Assembly: GCF_017094505.1 (NCBI RefSeq)
Contig: NZ_CP064787.1
Coordinates: 2,542,001-2,606,000, forward strand
Length of the DNA: 64,000 nt
Direction: 5' to 3'
Origin: Halapricum desulfuricans
Lineage (GTDB): Archaea > Halobacteriota > Halobacteria > Halobacteriales > Haloarculaceae
Of this stretch, positions 18,025-26,606 are shown one piece after another. The stretch's first letter is position 1. Each line of letters starts with the position of its first letter. Made by a program: the position numbers and the translations under genes. Under the pieces are notes generated by a model that was given only the letters and a program-made list of their open reading frames with translations, was not told the DNA's origin and searched no databases.

Positions 18025-18457
18025 GCGTCACCACCTCCGTCGCCGCCACGCCGCTTTCGGTCACCACTTTGACCCGATCGGGCAGACTCGTCGCACTCAC
18101 ATTGAACGTGAGTCGCTGGCCCGACGCCCAGACGTCGGTCGCGGAGTCGCCGCCGACGTCGCGACTCTGTATCGCTGTCCGATACTCGTTGTCCACGAGC
18201 AGATCGGTCGCCTCGACGGAGAGGCTCGTGGCCCCGGTGTTGTCGACCTCGACGACGAGGCTGTCGGTCTCGTTGTCGTAGACCGCGCTGGCGACATCGA
18301 TCTGTGTGTTGTGCTGGGCGAGCTGCCGGTCCTGCCAGTCGGTGTTAGCGTCGGTCACCTGTTCCATCGAGTTAGTGCTGGCGCTGTAGAAAGTCCCGAA
18401 CGCGATGAACAGCCCGACGAACACGATCGCCGCCGAGCCGCTAACGCTGAAGCCCAT
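18017..18457 (-). CDS. arlF: Archaellum stator-type protein ArlF (FlaF)
   Basis: The ATG at 18457 gives MGFSVSGSAAIVFVGLFIAFGTF, the conserved N-terminus of ArlF; a GTG three codons earlier is possible. One transmembrane helix is followed by an immunoglobulin-like extracytoplasmic domain that binds the S-layer. The first codons overlap the end of arlCE by 17 bp, and the 3' end overlaps arlG by 8 bp. At 146 residues it is the usual length. Confidence 0.92.
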   Translation of the reverse strand: MGFSVSGSAAIVFVGLFIAFGTFYSASTNSMEQVTDANTDWQDRQLAQHNTQIDVASAVYDNETDSLVVEVDNTGATSLSVEATDLLVDNEYRTAIQSRDVGGDSATDVWASGQRLTFNVSATSLPDRVKVVTESGVAATEVVTRG

Positions 18458-20138
18458 CGGGTCCACCTCCGGAGAGCCCCATGCGCTCGATCCGTGGGGT
18501 ACCGTTGAGCTGGCCGATGTACTTCAACGATCGCGTGTGGTGATCGATTGTCAGGTCGCCGTCGGAGCCGTCGCCGTCGAACCCGCGGAGGTAGTCCTGA
18601 AGACTGTCGGCGACCGGCTCGCTCAGCCAATCGATGCGCTCGTAGTAGTCGATCGCCTCCGCAGTCGAGCGAACGCCGACCTCACCGACGAGATATTCGA
18701 GCCACTCGAAGACGATGAGTTCCGAACCGAAGCCCTCCGGCATCGTCGCGAGGTAGGGTTTGCCGTCGCTTTCCGCGGCGGTCGTCTGCTCGTCTTCGCG
18801 CTCTGTGGCGTCTGACTGCGTGCTGTTCGCCGCCGTGGATTCGTCAGTCGCCGGTTCGGCGTGCGTCTGTTCGGGGCCGGCGGGCGAATCGCGAGTCTCC
18901 TCGCCGCTTTCGGACGTCTCGACCGGCGCGTTCGCTTCGTCGTCTGCCTGCTCCGGCTCGGCCTCGGCGCTCGCCTCGTCTTCGATCACGGTATCGAACA
19001 GCTCGTCGTCGGCCAGCTCGTCGTCGAGAGCGTCTCCCGTCTCGTCGCCAGCACCGTCGTCGAACGCGTCGTCGCCGTCGAACGCGTCGTCGCCGTCCGT
19101 TTCGTCGTCGAACGCGTCGTCGCCGAGCGCCTCGTCGCTCCCGTCCTCGGGCGTTTCGTCACCGCTTTCTTCTTCGGCCCAGTCGGCTTCGCCGGACTCG
19201 TACTCGTCTTTGAGCTCCTGGAACGACTTCCCGCCGCCACCGCCGTCGTCGCTGTCGCTCTCGCCTTCGTCGAGTCCGCCCTCTTCGAGGTCGTTCTCGA
19301 ACCCGCCATCGTCGAAGTCGTCGCCTCCGAATCCCTCGTCGTCGAACTCGTCTTCACTGAACGCCTCGTCGTCGAACTCGTCCTCGAACGGGTCGCCGCC
19401 CCCGTCGAGGTCGTCTTCGCCCATCACGTCCTCGACGGACTCGCCGAACTCACCGTCGTCATCGTCGACGAGGTCGTCGTCGAAAAAGCCCTCCGCGTCC
19501 GCGTTCGCGATGTCTTCGTCCAGTTCCTCGTCGCCGTCGTCGTCCTGCTGGTCAGTATCGAACAGCCCGAACGAGTCGCCGTCGCCGCCACCCAGACCGC
19601 CGCCCTCGATGTCGTCGGCGAAGGGATTGACCCCCCGCGTAACCATCTCGTAGATGTCGAGCAGCTTTCGGACGTTCTCCTCGACGTCGTCGACCGTTTC
19701 GCTGATCTGTTCGTTCTCGTTGCGGACCGTGTTGACCGTCGAAGAGAGACTGCCGACCTCCGTTTCGAGCTCGTCGAGCCGGTGTTCGAGCTCGTCCGTG
19801 TCGGGGCCGCCGTCCATGTCGCCGAACTCGTCGTCACCGAAGTCCCCGAACTCGTCGCCCTCGTCCTCGAAGCCGCCGAGTCCGCCCAGGTCGTCGCCGC
19901 CCTCTTCGTCCATCAGGCCGGCTCCGTCGCTCATCTGCTCGGTCTCGTCGTCCTCGTCGGACAGGATCGAATCGAAGACGTTCTTGATGCTCATCCCGAC
20001 GACGCTTGCGGAAAGGAGCGTCAGCACCGCCGGATCGCTCGGGAGCGCCACCTGACCGATCCCGGACGCGTCGCTGGTAGACGCCATCACTGTCTCGACC
20101 AGACTCGACAGTGCGGCGACGGTGGCGAAATCACTCAT
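18441..20138 (-). CDS. arlCE: Fused archaellum switch protein ArlCE (FlaC/FlaE) with a long acidic linker
   Basis: 565 residues. Residues 114-165 form a coiled coil of ArlC type (ELEHRLDELETEVGSL) ending in the conserved IYEMVTRGVNPF. Residues ~460-546 are the ArlD/E domain (YLATMPEGFGSELIVFEWLEYL). Between them lie ~280 residues dominated by Asp, Glu, Gly, Ser and Phe, with internal repeats such as DDAFDGDDAFDD. ArlC, D and E form the ring that takes up CheF/CheY signals and sits around ArlH. Fusion is normal in haloarchaea, but the linker here is long. The N-terminal 60 residues are hydrophobic or mixed and of unclear role. It is the first gene of the arl operon. Confidence 0.93.
   Translation of the reverse strand: MSDFATVAALSSLVETVMASTSDASGIGQVALPSDPAVLTLLSASVVGMSIKNVFDSILSDEDDETEQMSDGAGLMDEEGGDDLGGLGGFEDEGDEFGDFGDDEFGDMDGGPDTDELEHRLDELETEVGSLSSTVNTVRNENEQISETVDDVEENVRKLLDIYEMVTRGVNPFADDIEGGGLGGGDGDSFGLFDTDQQDDDGDEELDEDIANADAEGFFDDDLVDDDDGEFGESVEDVMGEDDLDGGGDPFEDEFDDEAFSEDEFDDEGFGGDDFDDGGFENDLEEGGLDEGESDSDDGGGGGKSFQELKDEYESGEADWAEEESGDETPEDGSDEALGDDAFDDETDGDDAFDGDDAFDDGAGDETGDALDDELADDELFDTVIEDEASAEAEPEQADDEANAPVETSESGEETRDSPAGPEQTHAEPATDESTAANSTQSDATEREDEQTTAAESDGKPYLATMPEGFGSELIVFEWLEYLVGEVGVRSTAEAIDYYERIDWLSEPVADSLQDYLRGFDGDGSDGDLTIDHHTRSLKYIGQLNGTPRIERMGLSGGGPDGLQR
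19055..19135. repeat. 18-bp repeats inside the arlCE acidic linker
   Basis: Two exact adjacent copies of CGAACGCGTCGTCGCCGT (19061-19078 and 19079-19096) and a third nearly complete copy at 19109-19125 encode the repeated FDGDDA/FDDETD blocks. The repeats keep frame, so copy-number change would alter linker length without a frameshift. Confidence 0.8.
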
Positions 20139-20394
20139 TACTATGAAAGTTCGCTCTCAGTCCCTTCAATCTACCGTTTAGAGTATCGTATTTGATAATT
20201 GAGAGGTGAATGCACGCCGTTTTGCGTAGAAACGATCGTCAGACGCCGGAGTGAAAGTCCCTGTCAGCTATCAAGTCCTTCGTCTAGTCGGTCGTTTACG
20301 GACTGTTTCAGTCCTATTTGCATCCTATTATCAGTATCTGAATACGATATTGGGGTCAGGCTGATAGACATATTTCGATAGAAGAAATACATGA
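20139..20394. other. AT-rich spacer between cheD and arlCE
   Basis: These 256 bp hold no convincing gene. On the minus strand TCTAAACGG (20174-20182) may be the TATA box of the arl operon, about 40 bp before the ATG of arlCE. A pyrimidine-rich run near 20379-20390 just past the cheD stop could end the cheYCD transcript. Both are weak calls. Confidence 0.35.
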
Positions 20395-20913
20395 TCACAA
20401 CTCGGTACTCCCCTTGTTTGCGCTTTTGACGACGAGTTTTCCGGTCGAGCCCTCGAGTTTGATCGACCGGCCGTGGTCGCCGCCGACGTCTTCGCCGACA
20501 ATCGGGATACCGTGTTCCTCGAGCGTCGCTTTCACCTGTTCGGCGTTGCGCCGGCCGATGCCGGAGCCGCTCTCGGAGAAGTCAAGCATATCGCTGCCGC
20601 CGGCGATCTTCGCGACCATGTTCGATCTGTCGCCGCCCGCGTCTTCGAGTGCTTCGATGAGCGTTCCAACGCCCGTGTCCGCGAACTTCGCCGGATTGCC
20701 GTTTTCCGTCTCGTCGGCCGACGGCAGCATCACGTGGACGAGCCCGGACACGGGAACCGACTCGTCGTGGAGCGCGACGCCGATACAGGACCCGAGACCG
20801 CTCGTCGTCAGCACGGCCCCGTTCTTCGTCACGTCGTACTCCGCGATCCCGACCTTGATCTGCTCGGGTTTCGGTTCCGATTCGGCCTCTCTCTGTCCGT
20901 CGTAGACCTTCAT
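20395..20913 (-). CDS. cheD: Chemoreceptor glutamine deamidase CheD
   Basis: The ATG at 20913 overlaps the cheC stop as ATGA, giving 172 residues. The conserved GLGSCIGVAL supplies the catalytic Cys, and GLVHVMLP supplies the His of the CheD cysteine-hydrolase fold. A Gly-rich GRRNAEQV segment and the DVGGDHGRSI tail are also typical. CheD deamidates receptor glutamines and, in archaea, also binds CheC and CheF. It is the last gene of cheY-cheC-cheD. A longer open frame runs further upstream but overlaps cheC and has no CheD homology. Confidence 0.95.
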   Translation of the reverse strand: MKVYDGQREAESEPKPEQIKVGIAEYDVTKNGAVLTTSGLGSCIGVALHDESVPVSGLVHVMLPSADETENGNPAKFADTGVGTLIEALEDAGGDRSNMVAKIAGGSDMLDFSESGSGIGRRNAEQVKATLEEHGIPIVGEDVGGDHGRSIKLEGSTGKLVVKSANKGSTEL

Positions 20914-22127
20914 CCTTGGAATATTTCCTCGGGATCGACATCGGTTTGCTCGGCCCGTTCGACCAGCAGTTCGTCGAGCGCCTCGCGCAACTCCCGCTCG
21001 TTGGGCAGCGCGTGGATCTCGGCCTCGAATTCGATGTCGTCGGTCCGCATCGTCGAGTCGATGATGAACGCGTGTTCCTGATGGCGGCCGACCTGCGCCG
21101 CGAGGGGATCGATGATGGCCTGTCCCATGTCGTGGACCAGTCGCGGGGGCGTGTGATCGACGGCGGTCTGTAACACGTTCGCCCAGCCGTCGACGAACCC
21201 GCTCGTCATGATGTTCCCCAGCTCTTCGATCGCCGACTCGTGTCTGCCGGTCAACTCCTCGCTTTCCCCCTCGATCGGCATCATCGCCTCGGCGACGTTT
21301 CTGGCCGACAGTTCGTCGAACAGCACCATCAGATACCCGCTCGGAATCCCCGTGAACTCGACGACGGTCCCGACGTACGTCTCGTTGCTGATCTGTTTCG
21401 GGACGTCCGTGATCGGGGCGAAGCTGATCTGTGAGACCTCGGCCTCGGTCTCGATGCCGGTCATCATCGTGACGTTCTCGGCGGCCGTCTCGGTCCCCCG
21501 CCGGGTCATCTCGTTGAACACCTCGAGCTTGTCGACCGGGATCGCGTCGTCTTCGGTGTCGACGTGCTCGGCCATCAGCGCCGTCAGCGGCTCGTACTCC
21601 GGGAGCATGTAGATGTAGAACTCGACCGGCTCCCCGGTCCACTCGATCCGGCTCTTGAAGACGAACACGTGGTCCGTATCGCCGTCCGTCGGGGCGTCTG
21701 GAAGCACTGCCGCCCCGTCGCCCTCGATGTACGTGGGGGGCGAGTGATCGATCGTCGTCCCCAGATAGTCGGCCCAGCCGTCGATGAAGCCGCTCATCAT
21801 GATGTTGCCGATCTCTTTGACGCCGCTGCGGGCCATCGACTCGCTGTCCGCGCTCCCGACGAGTGCCTCGACCAGCGACGTGCTACAGCCCCGGTCGAAC
21901 ACGAGGACCGTCTCGCCGGCGAGTTCGCCCTCGTAGTCGAACTGGACGCCGACGAATTCCCGGGCACCCAACTCCTCGCCGATGTCCTGACGGTCGACCA
22001 GCGACAGTTTCGTCACCTCGACGTCGGCCTCGATGCCGGTCATCTGGGTCATCGCGGCCGTCGCCTGCTCGGCACCCTCGCGAGCCAGCTGGTTGAACGT
22101 CTCGAGCGACTGGATGTCGACGTTCAT
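20910..22127 (-). CDS. cheC: Chemotaxis protein CheC, tandem two-domain form
   Basis: 405 residues made of two CheC modules, ~1-195 and ~200-405. Each begins with a helix-rich FNxLxRxGxExA segment and TGIEAxVEVxxLS, and each carries the phosphatase signature E-x2-N: EIGNIMMSGFIDGWAD near 103 and ELGNIMTSGFVDGWAN near 305. As both copies keep the key Glu and Asn, both may dephosphorylate CheY-P. CheC also regulates CheD. The gene directly abuts cheY (stop at 22128) and overlaps cheD by 4 bp. Confidence 0.93.
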   Translation of the reverse strand: MNVDIQSLETFNQLAREGAEQATAAMTQMTGIEADVEVTKLSLVDRQDIGEELGAREFVGVQFDYEGELAGETVLVFDRGCSTSLVEALVGSADSESMARSGVKEIGNIMMSGFIDGWADYLGTTIDHSPPTYIEGDGAAVLPDAPTDGDTDHVFVFKSRIEWTGEPVEFYIYMLPEYEPLTALMAEHVDTEDDAIPVDKLEVFNEMTRRGTETAAENVTMMTGIETEAEVSQISFAPITDVPKQISNETYVGTVVEFTGIPSGYLMVLFDELSARNVAEAMMPIEGESEELTGRHESAIEELGNIMTSGFVDGWANVLQTAVDHTPPRLVHDMGQAIIDPLAAQVGRHQEHAFIIDSTMRTDDIEFEAEIHALPNERELREALDELLVERAEQTDVDPEEIFQG

Positions 22128-22487
22128 CTATGACGGGACGACGTCCTCGATGGCCTCCATCACGCTCGGCTTCTGGAAGGGCTTGGTGATGTAGCCGTCC
22201 GCTCCGGCCTTGACAGCCTCTTTCATCTTCTCCTCCTGGCCGACGCTGGTACACATGATGACGTTGGCCTCCGGGTCCGTGCTTTTGATCTCGTCCGTGG
22301 CCTCGATGCCGTCCCTGATCGGCATCACGATGTCCATCATAACCAGATCCGGGTTCTCCTCCTTGTAGGTCTCGACGGCCTCGACGCCGTTTTCGACTTC
22401 ACCGACGATCTGGTGGTCTTCCTCGAGGATCTCTCGAAGGAGGTTGCGCATGAACTCGGAGTCGTCAGCGATCAGCACGTCTGGCAT
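22128..22487 (-). CDS. cheY: Chemotaxis response regulator CheY
   Basis: 119 residues, a single receiver domain. The acidic pair D8-D9, the phospho-acceptor D52 in MMDIVMP, the Thr/Ser switch in MCTSVGQ and the Lys in TKPFQKP are all present. CheY-P carries the signal from CheA to the archaellum through CheF and ArlCDE. It is the first gene of cheY-cheC-cheD and has a clear TATA box about 37 bp upstream. Confidence 0.97.
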   Translation of the reverse strand: MPDVLIADDSEFMRNLLREILEEDHQIVGEVENGVEAVETYKEENPDLVMMDIVMPIRDGIEATDEIKSTDPEANVIMCTSVGQEEKMKEAVKAGADGYITKPFQKPSVMEAIEDVVPS

Positions 22488-22517
22488 GATCAGTCACTCC
22501 GAATCTACTGGAATCGA

Positions 22518-22530
22518 CTAAATAAATGCT
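22518..22530 (-). promoter_or_regulatory. TATA box of the cheY-cheC-cheD operon
   Basis: On the minus strand the sequence is AGCATTTATTTAG, a good haloarchaeal TATA box. The start site would be near 22497, leaving a ~10-nt leader before the cheY ATG at 22487. Confidence 0.6.
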
Positions 22531-22595
22531 TCCGCGGGATTATCGCCATTGATACCGATTCGATCGCGAGCGTTCGACGCTATATCACGGGACGA

Positions 22596-24683
22596 TCAGA
22601 TCGACGCCAGGAGCTGAGAGAGCCAGCCAGATACCGGGAGCAGATATTCTCCGTAGGTGAAATATTTGACCCCCGCGAGAACGAACAGGGCCGTCCCGGC
22701 CCCACCGGCGGCACCTGTCCCCACGGCCGCGAGCCGGACGCGGTCGGCGAGCGTCGCCACGACGATCAGTCCGGCTGCTGTCCCCGCGACTGCGAGGTTG
22801 AGCAGCGCGTGAAACTGCATCGCCTCTCCGACGGCCGGATCGAGCCGTGCGAACAGGGCAACGACCCCGAAGACCGCGCCGGCAGATACCGCCGCGTATG
22901 AGCCGAGGAAGCTCGCCCAGTGGTCGGCGATCCCACGGTTGACAGCACGGATTCGGAGTACACCGTACAGGGCGACCGGCATCACGGGCACCAGATACCG
23001 GACGGTGATCTGTGCGTGGACTGGCAGTCGCGTCAGGTACAGCAACGTGAACGACATCACGATGCCGATCGCCAGGAGGTCGGTCTGGTACCGCGGAGTC
23101 GACCGGATCCCCGTCCAGAGTCGTCGGGGTCGTGGATTCCCGTCGTCCAGAAGTCGCTTCGCTAGCACGAACGGCACTGCAAGGACCGTCCCGAGCACCG
23201 GCGCGGACTCGACGACGGACAGTTCGATCGCTTCCCATTCGTTGTTGGCGTAGTTCACCCCCGGCATCTCACCGCTCCGAACGAACACGTGAGCGACCCG
23301 GTCGTGATCTGTCACCACGATCGATATCCCGTCGGCCACGAGCGTCCAGAGATCTCTCACTCTCTCGATGGCCGTCTGTGCGACGGCCCCGACGGTACCT
23401 GCAAGGGTCACAGCGAACTCAGCGATCGACGTCAGCGGTCCCCTTGGCTCCGTCGGTTCGGTGTCTGTCGGTAGCGTCGTCATTTCGCTGCCGGGCGGCG
23501 GCGTCGTTTGACCTGGTGGCGTCGTCGTTTCGCTGCCGGGTAGTGTCGTCTGGCCTGACGGTTCTGTCGTCTCGGTGCCGGGCGGTGTCGCTTCGCCCGG
23601 CGTCTCGTTGCCGGGCGGCGTCGGTGTCGTCTCGTCCGTCTCGATCGAGACCGTCCCGTCGGGTCCGATTTCGGCCGCGTCGCCTGCCCCGGGTAACATC
23701 CGCGGTGGTTCGAGTGGCGTCCCCGCGACAGCGAGATTCGTCAACACGAACGGCAGTAGCGCAAGCGCGAAGACGATCACGACAGTCGCGATTGCCCGCC
23801 GGTCGTTGGTCGGTGCCGTCAGGATATCGATCGGGAGGAGGACAGCCAGTACGACCAGCCCTTCCGCCGCGTGGAGCCACGCGAGCACACCCACCGCTGC
23901 GTATGCCGCTGCCCGGCTCGCGAGTCGGCTCGGTCTGCGACTCCGGGCGAACGACAGGAGCACGATGGCTATTAACGCCGCCGAGAAGACGTGCCGCTTG
24001 GGGATCGTCGCCCAGAACGCGATCGGAAGTCCGAGCGAGGCGAGCAGTCCGGCGGCGATCCCGACGCGGCGATCGTAGAGCTCGATCCCCAGACGATAGA
24101 GGGCGACGGCGACGACCCCGGCCGCGAGCAGCGACGACAGCTGGAGCGCGATCAATCCGCTCCAGTGCGGGTCCAGCGGGGTCGCCAGTGCGAGGTTCGC
24201 GACGAACGCCCCCAGCGCGGCGACCGTCCCCCAGAACGCGATCCGTCGACTGTCGAGCAGCCGTCCGGCCTGTGCGGCGAACCCGGCCGCGAGCAGACTC
24301 CACCCGGCCGCGAGGACGACCCGGAGTTCGAACACCGTCGAGGCACCCTTCAGAAGCCAGTAGAAAGGTGCCGAGAGCACCGCGGCCGCGTAGTTGCGGC
24401 CGAACACGTCGGTGCCGTTCCGGTAGAGCCCGGGCTGTGACCCCAGCGTCAGCGAATACTCGACGCGCCTGATCGCGAAACTCCCTTCGGCGACGTTGAC
24501 GACCGTGTTCGCGATCGCGTAGCTGTCGGTGATGTAGAACCCGACGCGCCAGACCGCCGACAGCACGAGCACGACGCCCAAGAATAGCGCGAGCCCGGTG
24601 CGATCGCCGAACAGCACTGCAACTGCCCGTTTGCGACCCCTCTCGAGAGCTGAGCCGTCCGGCACGATGGCGTTACTGATCAT
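22596..24683 (-). CDS. Polytopic membrane protein with Pro/Thr-rich linker, GT-C-like
   Basis: 695 residues with about 12-14 hydrophobic segments: residues ~30-47, then several between ~95 and 320, ~420-440, ~490-510, and several from ~535 to the end. A first long loop after helix 1 (residues ~50-95) and the overall layout resemble GT-C membrane glycosyltransferases of the PMT/ArnT type, but I cannot point to a sure catalytic motif. Residues 350-413 are almost purely Pro, Thr, Gly, Ser and Glu with repeats such as PPGxETT and PGQTT, like an O-glycosylated extracellular stalk. Its position between taxis and archaellin genes suggests archaellum glycosylation or a link to it; this is inference. 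Confidence 0.7.
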   Translation of the reverse strand: MISNAIVPDGSALERGRKRAVAVLFGDRTGLALFLGVVLVLSAVWRVGFYITDSYAIANTVVNVAEGSFAIRRVEYSLTLGSQPGLYRNGTDVFGRNYAAAVLSAPFYWLLKGASTVFELRVVLAAGWSLLAAGFAAQAGRLLDSRRIAFWGTVAALGAFVANLALATPLDPHWSGLIALQLSSLLAAGVVAVALYRLGIELYDRRVGIAAGLLASLGLPIAFWATIPKRHVFSAALIAIVLLSFARSRRPSRLASRAAAYAAVGVLAWLHAAEGLVVLAVLLPIDILTAPTNDRRAIATVVIVFALALLPFVLTNLAVAGTPLEPPRMLPGAGDAAEIGPDGTVSIETDETTPTPPGNETPGEATPPGTETTEPSGQTTLPGSETTTPPGQTTPPPGSEMTTLPTDTEPTEPRGPLTSIAEFAVTLAGTVGAVAQTAIERVRDLWTLVADGISIVVTDHDRVAHVFVRSGEMPGVNYANNEWEAIELSVVESAPVLGTVLAVPFVLAKRLLDDGNPRPRRLWTGIRSTPRYQTDLLAIGIVMSFTLLYLTRLPVHAQITVRYLVPVMPVALYGVLRIRAVNRGIADHWASFLGSYAAVSAGAVFGVVALFARLDPAVGEAMQFHALLNLAVAGTAAGLIVVATLADRVRLAAVGTGAAGGAGTALFVLAGVKYFTYGEYLLPVSGWLSQLLASI
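23445..23636. repeat. Degenerate repeats coding the Pro/Thr linker
   Basis: Short degenerate repeats of 12-21 bp (core GCCGGGCGGCGTCG or variants, plus-strand reading) encode residues 350-413 of the membrane protein. They keep reading frame and stand out from the flanking coding sequence. Confidence 0.65.
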
Positions 24684-24713
24684 CTGTCCCGATGTATCTT
24701 CGACAGCTGTCCG

Positions 24714-25220
24714 TCATCGTCTGACCTCGACCGTGATCGATTCGTTATATTGCACGCGGTCGACGGTAAACGACTGCACGCGGACAGTCACCCGCCCGGA
24801 GTAGCTGTCCCGCGTTACCCGTCTCGGCTGGACGGCGATCGGGTCGACACCGACTGTCGTCCGCCCTTTAGTCGTGATGAGTTTCGGCTCGGAATGGTCG
24901 ATCCCGAGTTCGGGAATCGAGAGTTGATACACCACGCGTGGCTGTCCCTCGATCCCGTCGACCGCGACCGCCGCGTCGGGGACGCGAATATAGGAGACGT
25001 TGGCTCCGAACCGACCGGGCGTGATCGTAACCTTCTCCGCGTCGACAGACACGCTCGAGACGGTCGCGTCCCCCTCGTCGAGCGAGTCCGGTTCCGAATG
25101 CGCCAGCGAGAGGCCCGGAACGAGCGGTCCGGAAATCACGAGCGCGACGAGCACGGCCCCGACGAGCGCGAGTTGCGCGATCGACGTTCGGTCGCGCGCT
25201 CCGGGCCACTTCTCACGCAT
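24714..25220 (-). CDS. Membrane-anchored extracytoplasmic protein, unknown function
   Basis: 168 residues: a basic N-terminus, one hydrophobic segment (SIAQLALVGAVLVALVISG, residues ~13-31), then a beta-rich domain of ~130 residues with an acidic start. The topology fits a protein held in the membrane with its domain outside. The start is only 3 bp after the stop of the acidic conserved protein gene, and the gene ends 30 bp before the polytopic membrane protein, so all three read as an operon. I do not recognise the family. A helper of archaellum or surface structure assembly is a guess from context. Confidence 0.7.
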   Translation of the reverse strand: MREKWPGARDRTSIAQLALVGAVLVALVISGPLVPGLSLAHSEPDSLDEGDATVSSVSVDAEKVTITPGRFGANVSYIRVPDAAVAVDGIEGQPRVVYQLSIPELGIDHSEPKLITTKGRTTVGVDPIAVQPRRVTRDSYSGRVTVRVQSFTVDRVQYNESITVEVRR

Positions 25221-25223
25221 CGT

Positions 25224-25862
25224 TCACAGCTCGAACCCGTCTTCGTCGATCGCTTCGAGCAGTTCGCCGATCGAGTCGTCCGGTCCCAGTCCGTGGGCCT
25301 TGATCGCCCGGGAGAGACTCTCGGTCGGGTAGGAGATCGGCACGTTCGTCTCGGTCAGCAGGATGCCGAGGATCTCCTCGACCGGCGTCTCGCTGTCGAT
25401 GTGCTGGGCGTACCACAGGATCAGGCTCTCGAAGATCGTCACGACGTCGTTGGACATCATCCGGCGCTGGAAGACCCGGCCGTCGAAGGTCGCGGTCACG
25501 TGAAATCCGTACCGCGAATCGGCGTCCCGGAATTTTTCCTGGAGCCAGCGATCGACCTCGCCCGCGTCAAGTGACGCCGACCCGGAATCGCCACCCGACT
25601 GGCTGTCCGTCGCGAACAGGTCGCTGCCCCGTCCCGGCGACTGGTCCGTCTCGGGCTGGCGGTCCGGTTCGGACTCGCGCTCGTGCTGGCGCGTGTCGCC
25701 CGAATCGGCGGACGCTGTCGGTGGGTCGTCGATCGGATCGTCCGGGGAGACGACGTACCGGCCGTCGTCGATCTCCGCGACGTGCTCGTCCTCGGAGATG
25801 TCCAACTCCTCGGGCGCGAGCACGCGACCGTCGTCCTCGGACGGGTCCTCGCCGCTGGTCAT
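25224..25862 (-). CDS. Acidic conserved haloarchaeal protein (probably DUF7500-like)
   Basis: I chose the ATG at 25862 (MTSGEDPSEDDGRVLAPEELDISED); an upstream extension in frame (to 25949) has a less haloarchaeal composition. Residues 1-115 are acidic and disordered. The conserved part, ~118-212, is a compact alpha/beta domain (VDRWLQEKFRDADSRYGFHVTATFDG) ending in LLEAIDEDGFEL. It resembles a haloarchaea-specific family that I recall as DUF7500, often near taxis or archaellum genes, but I am not certain of the number. No catalytic residues are evident. A TATA-like GATATC sits ~24 bp before the ATG. Confidence 0.75.
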   Translation of the reverse strand: MTSGEDPSEDDGRVLAPEELDISEDEHVAEIDDGRYVVSPDDPIDDPPTASADSGDTRQHERESEPDRQPETDQSPGRGSDLFATDSQSGGDSGSASLDAGEVDRWLQEKFRDADSRYGFHVTATFDGRVFQRRMMSNDVVTIFESLILWYAQHIDSETPVEEILGILLTETNVPISYPTESLSRAIKAHGLGPDDSIGELLEAIDEDGFEL

Positions 25863-25961
25863 AGTTGGGCTACTGTAGCGAAGCGATATCATTCCGTCGG
25901 ACGATCCCATCAGCTGGTTCATCGGGTGCTCGAAAAAAGCGCGTGGCAAATAGGGTGTGCC

Positions 25962-26579
25962 TTACAGCGTGACGGACGTCTTGCCAGACAGCGAGTCGGG
26001 CACGACCAGCGTCACGGTCGTTTCGCCACCGGCACGAGTGCTAATTGATACGTCAACCGTGTCACCAGGACTCAGGTTACTGAGGCTACCTTCACCAAGG
26101 TTGAACAGGAGGGTCGAACGATCTGCTTGATCGTTCAACGTGTTGTCGTCTGTGATCGACCCGTCATCATCACGGAGTGCTTCCCAGCTGAAGGTACCGT
26201 CGGCACCCTCTTCCTGCGACTCAAGTGTATCTGCGACTAGGCTTGCGGAAGATCCTGATGTGACCCACTGAATGGTCGTATCTTCAAGATCAACGTTATC
26301 AGAGCCGGCCGATAGCCGGACAGTCATCTCGACATTCGTGATTTGCCCGCCACTTGCGGTCCCGATTGTATTGGTCTCGACGAGCCGGTTAGTCGTCTGC
26401 TCGGCCGCCTGTTCACCGCTCTGTTCGGCACTGCTCTGGAGGAATCCAGCCGTGTTGATCAGCACGCCCGCGGCGATGGCGGCGACCAGGACCATCGCGA
26501 TGAACACGATGAGCGTCCCGATCCCGACCTGCCCGCGGTCGCGGTCTCGGTCTCGTCTGTCGTCAGTTCCGTCGAACAT
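25962..26579 (-). CDS. arlA: Archaellin (major archaellum filament subunit)
   Basis: 205 residues from the ATG at 26579. A short charged leader ([10 protein letters not shown]) precedes [18 protein letters not shown], a class III signal: the prepilin peptidase would cut between Gly and Gln, leaving the hydrophobic helix that forms the filament core. The rest is a beta-rich, Ser/Thr/Gly/Asp-rich outer domain. One N-glycosylation sequon (NLS) lies near residue 169. Only one archaellin gene is present in the window, and it is about 7 kb from the motor genes. A stem-loop lies in its leader. Confidence 0.95.
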   Translation of the reverse strand: MFDGTDDRRDRDRDRGQVGIGTLIVFIAMVLVAAIAAGVLINTAGFLQSSAEQSGEQAAEQTTNRLVETNTIGTASGGQITNVEMTVRLSAGSDNVDLEDTTIQWVTSGSSASLVADTLESQEEGADGTFSWEALRDDDGSITDDNTLNDQADRSTLLFNLGEGSLSNLSPGDTVDVSISTRAGGETTVTLVVPDSLSGKTSVTL

Positions 26580-26590
26580 TGGTGGTTCAC

Positions 26591-26606
26591 GCCTGGGGTG
26601 CCAGGC
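26591..26606 (-). promoter_or_regulatory. Stem-loop in the archaellin mRNA leader
   Basis: GCCTGG (26591-26596) and CCAGGC (26601-26606) form a perfect 6-bp stem with a 4-nt loop, ending 12 nt before the archaellin ATG. A TATA-like GGTTAAGTG at about 26633-26641 (minus strand) would place the hairpin inside the transcript. It could stabilise or gate this highly expressed mRNA. Confidence 0.4.

Noticed and set aside
18861-20195. Long open frame on the plus strand opposite arlCE
   Set aside because: It is the shadow of an Asp/Glu-rich gene: GC-rich third positions remove stops on the other strand, and the predicted protein is hydrophobic-repetitive with no homology I recognise.
20199-20381. 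60-codon plus-strand frame between cheD and arlCE
   Set aside because: The composition is Ser/Cys/Ile-rich and not haloarchaeal; there is no promoter, and it sits in AT-rich spacer.
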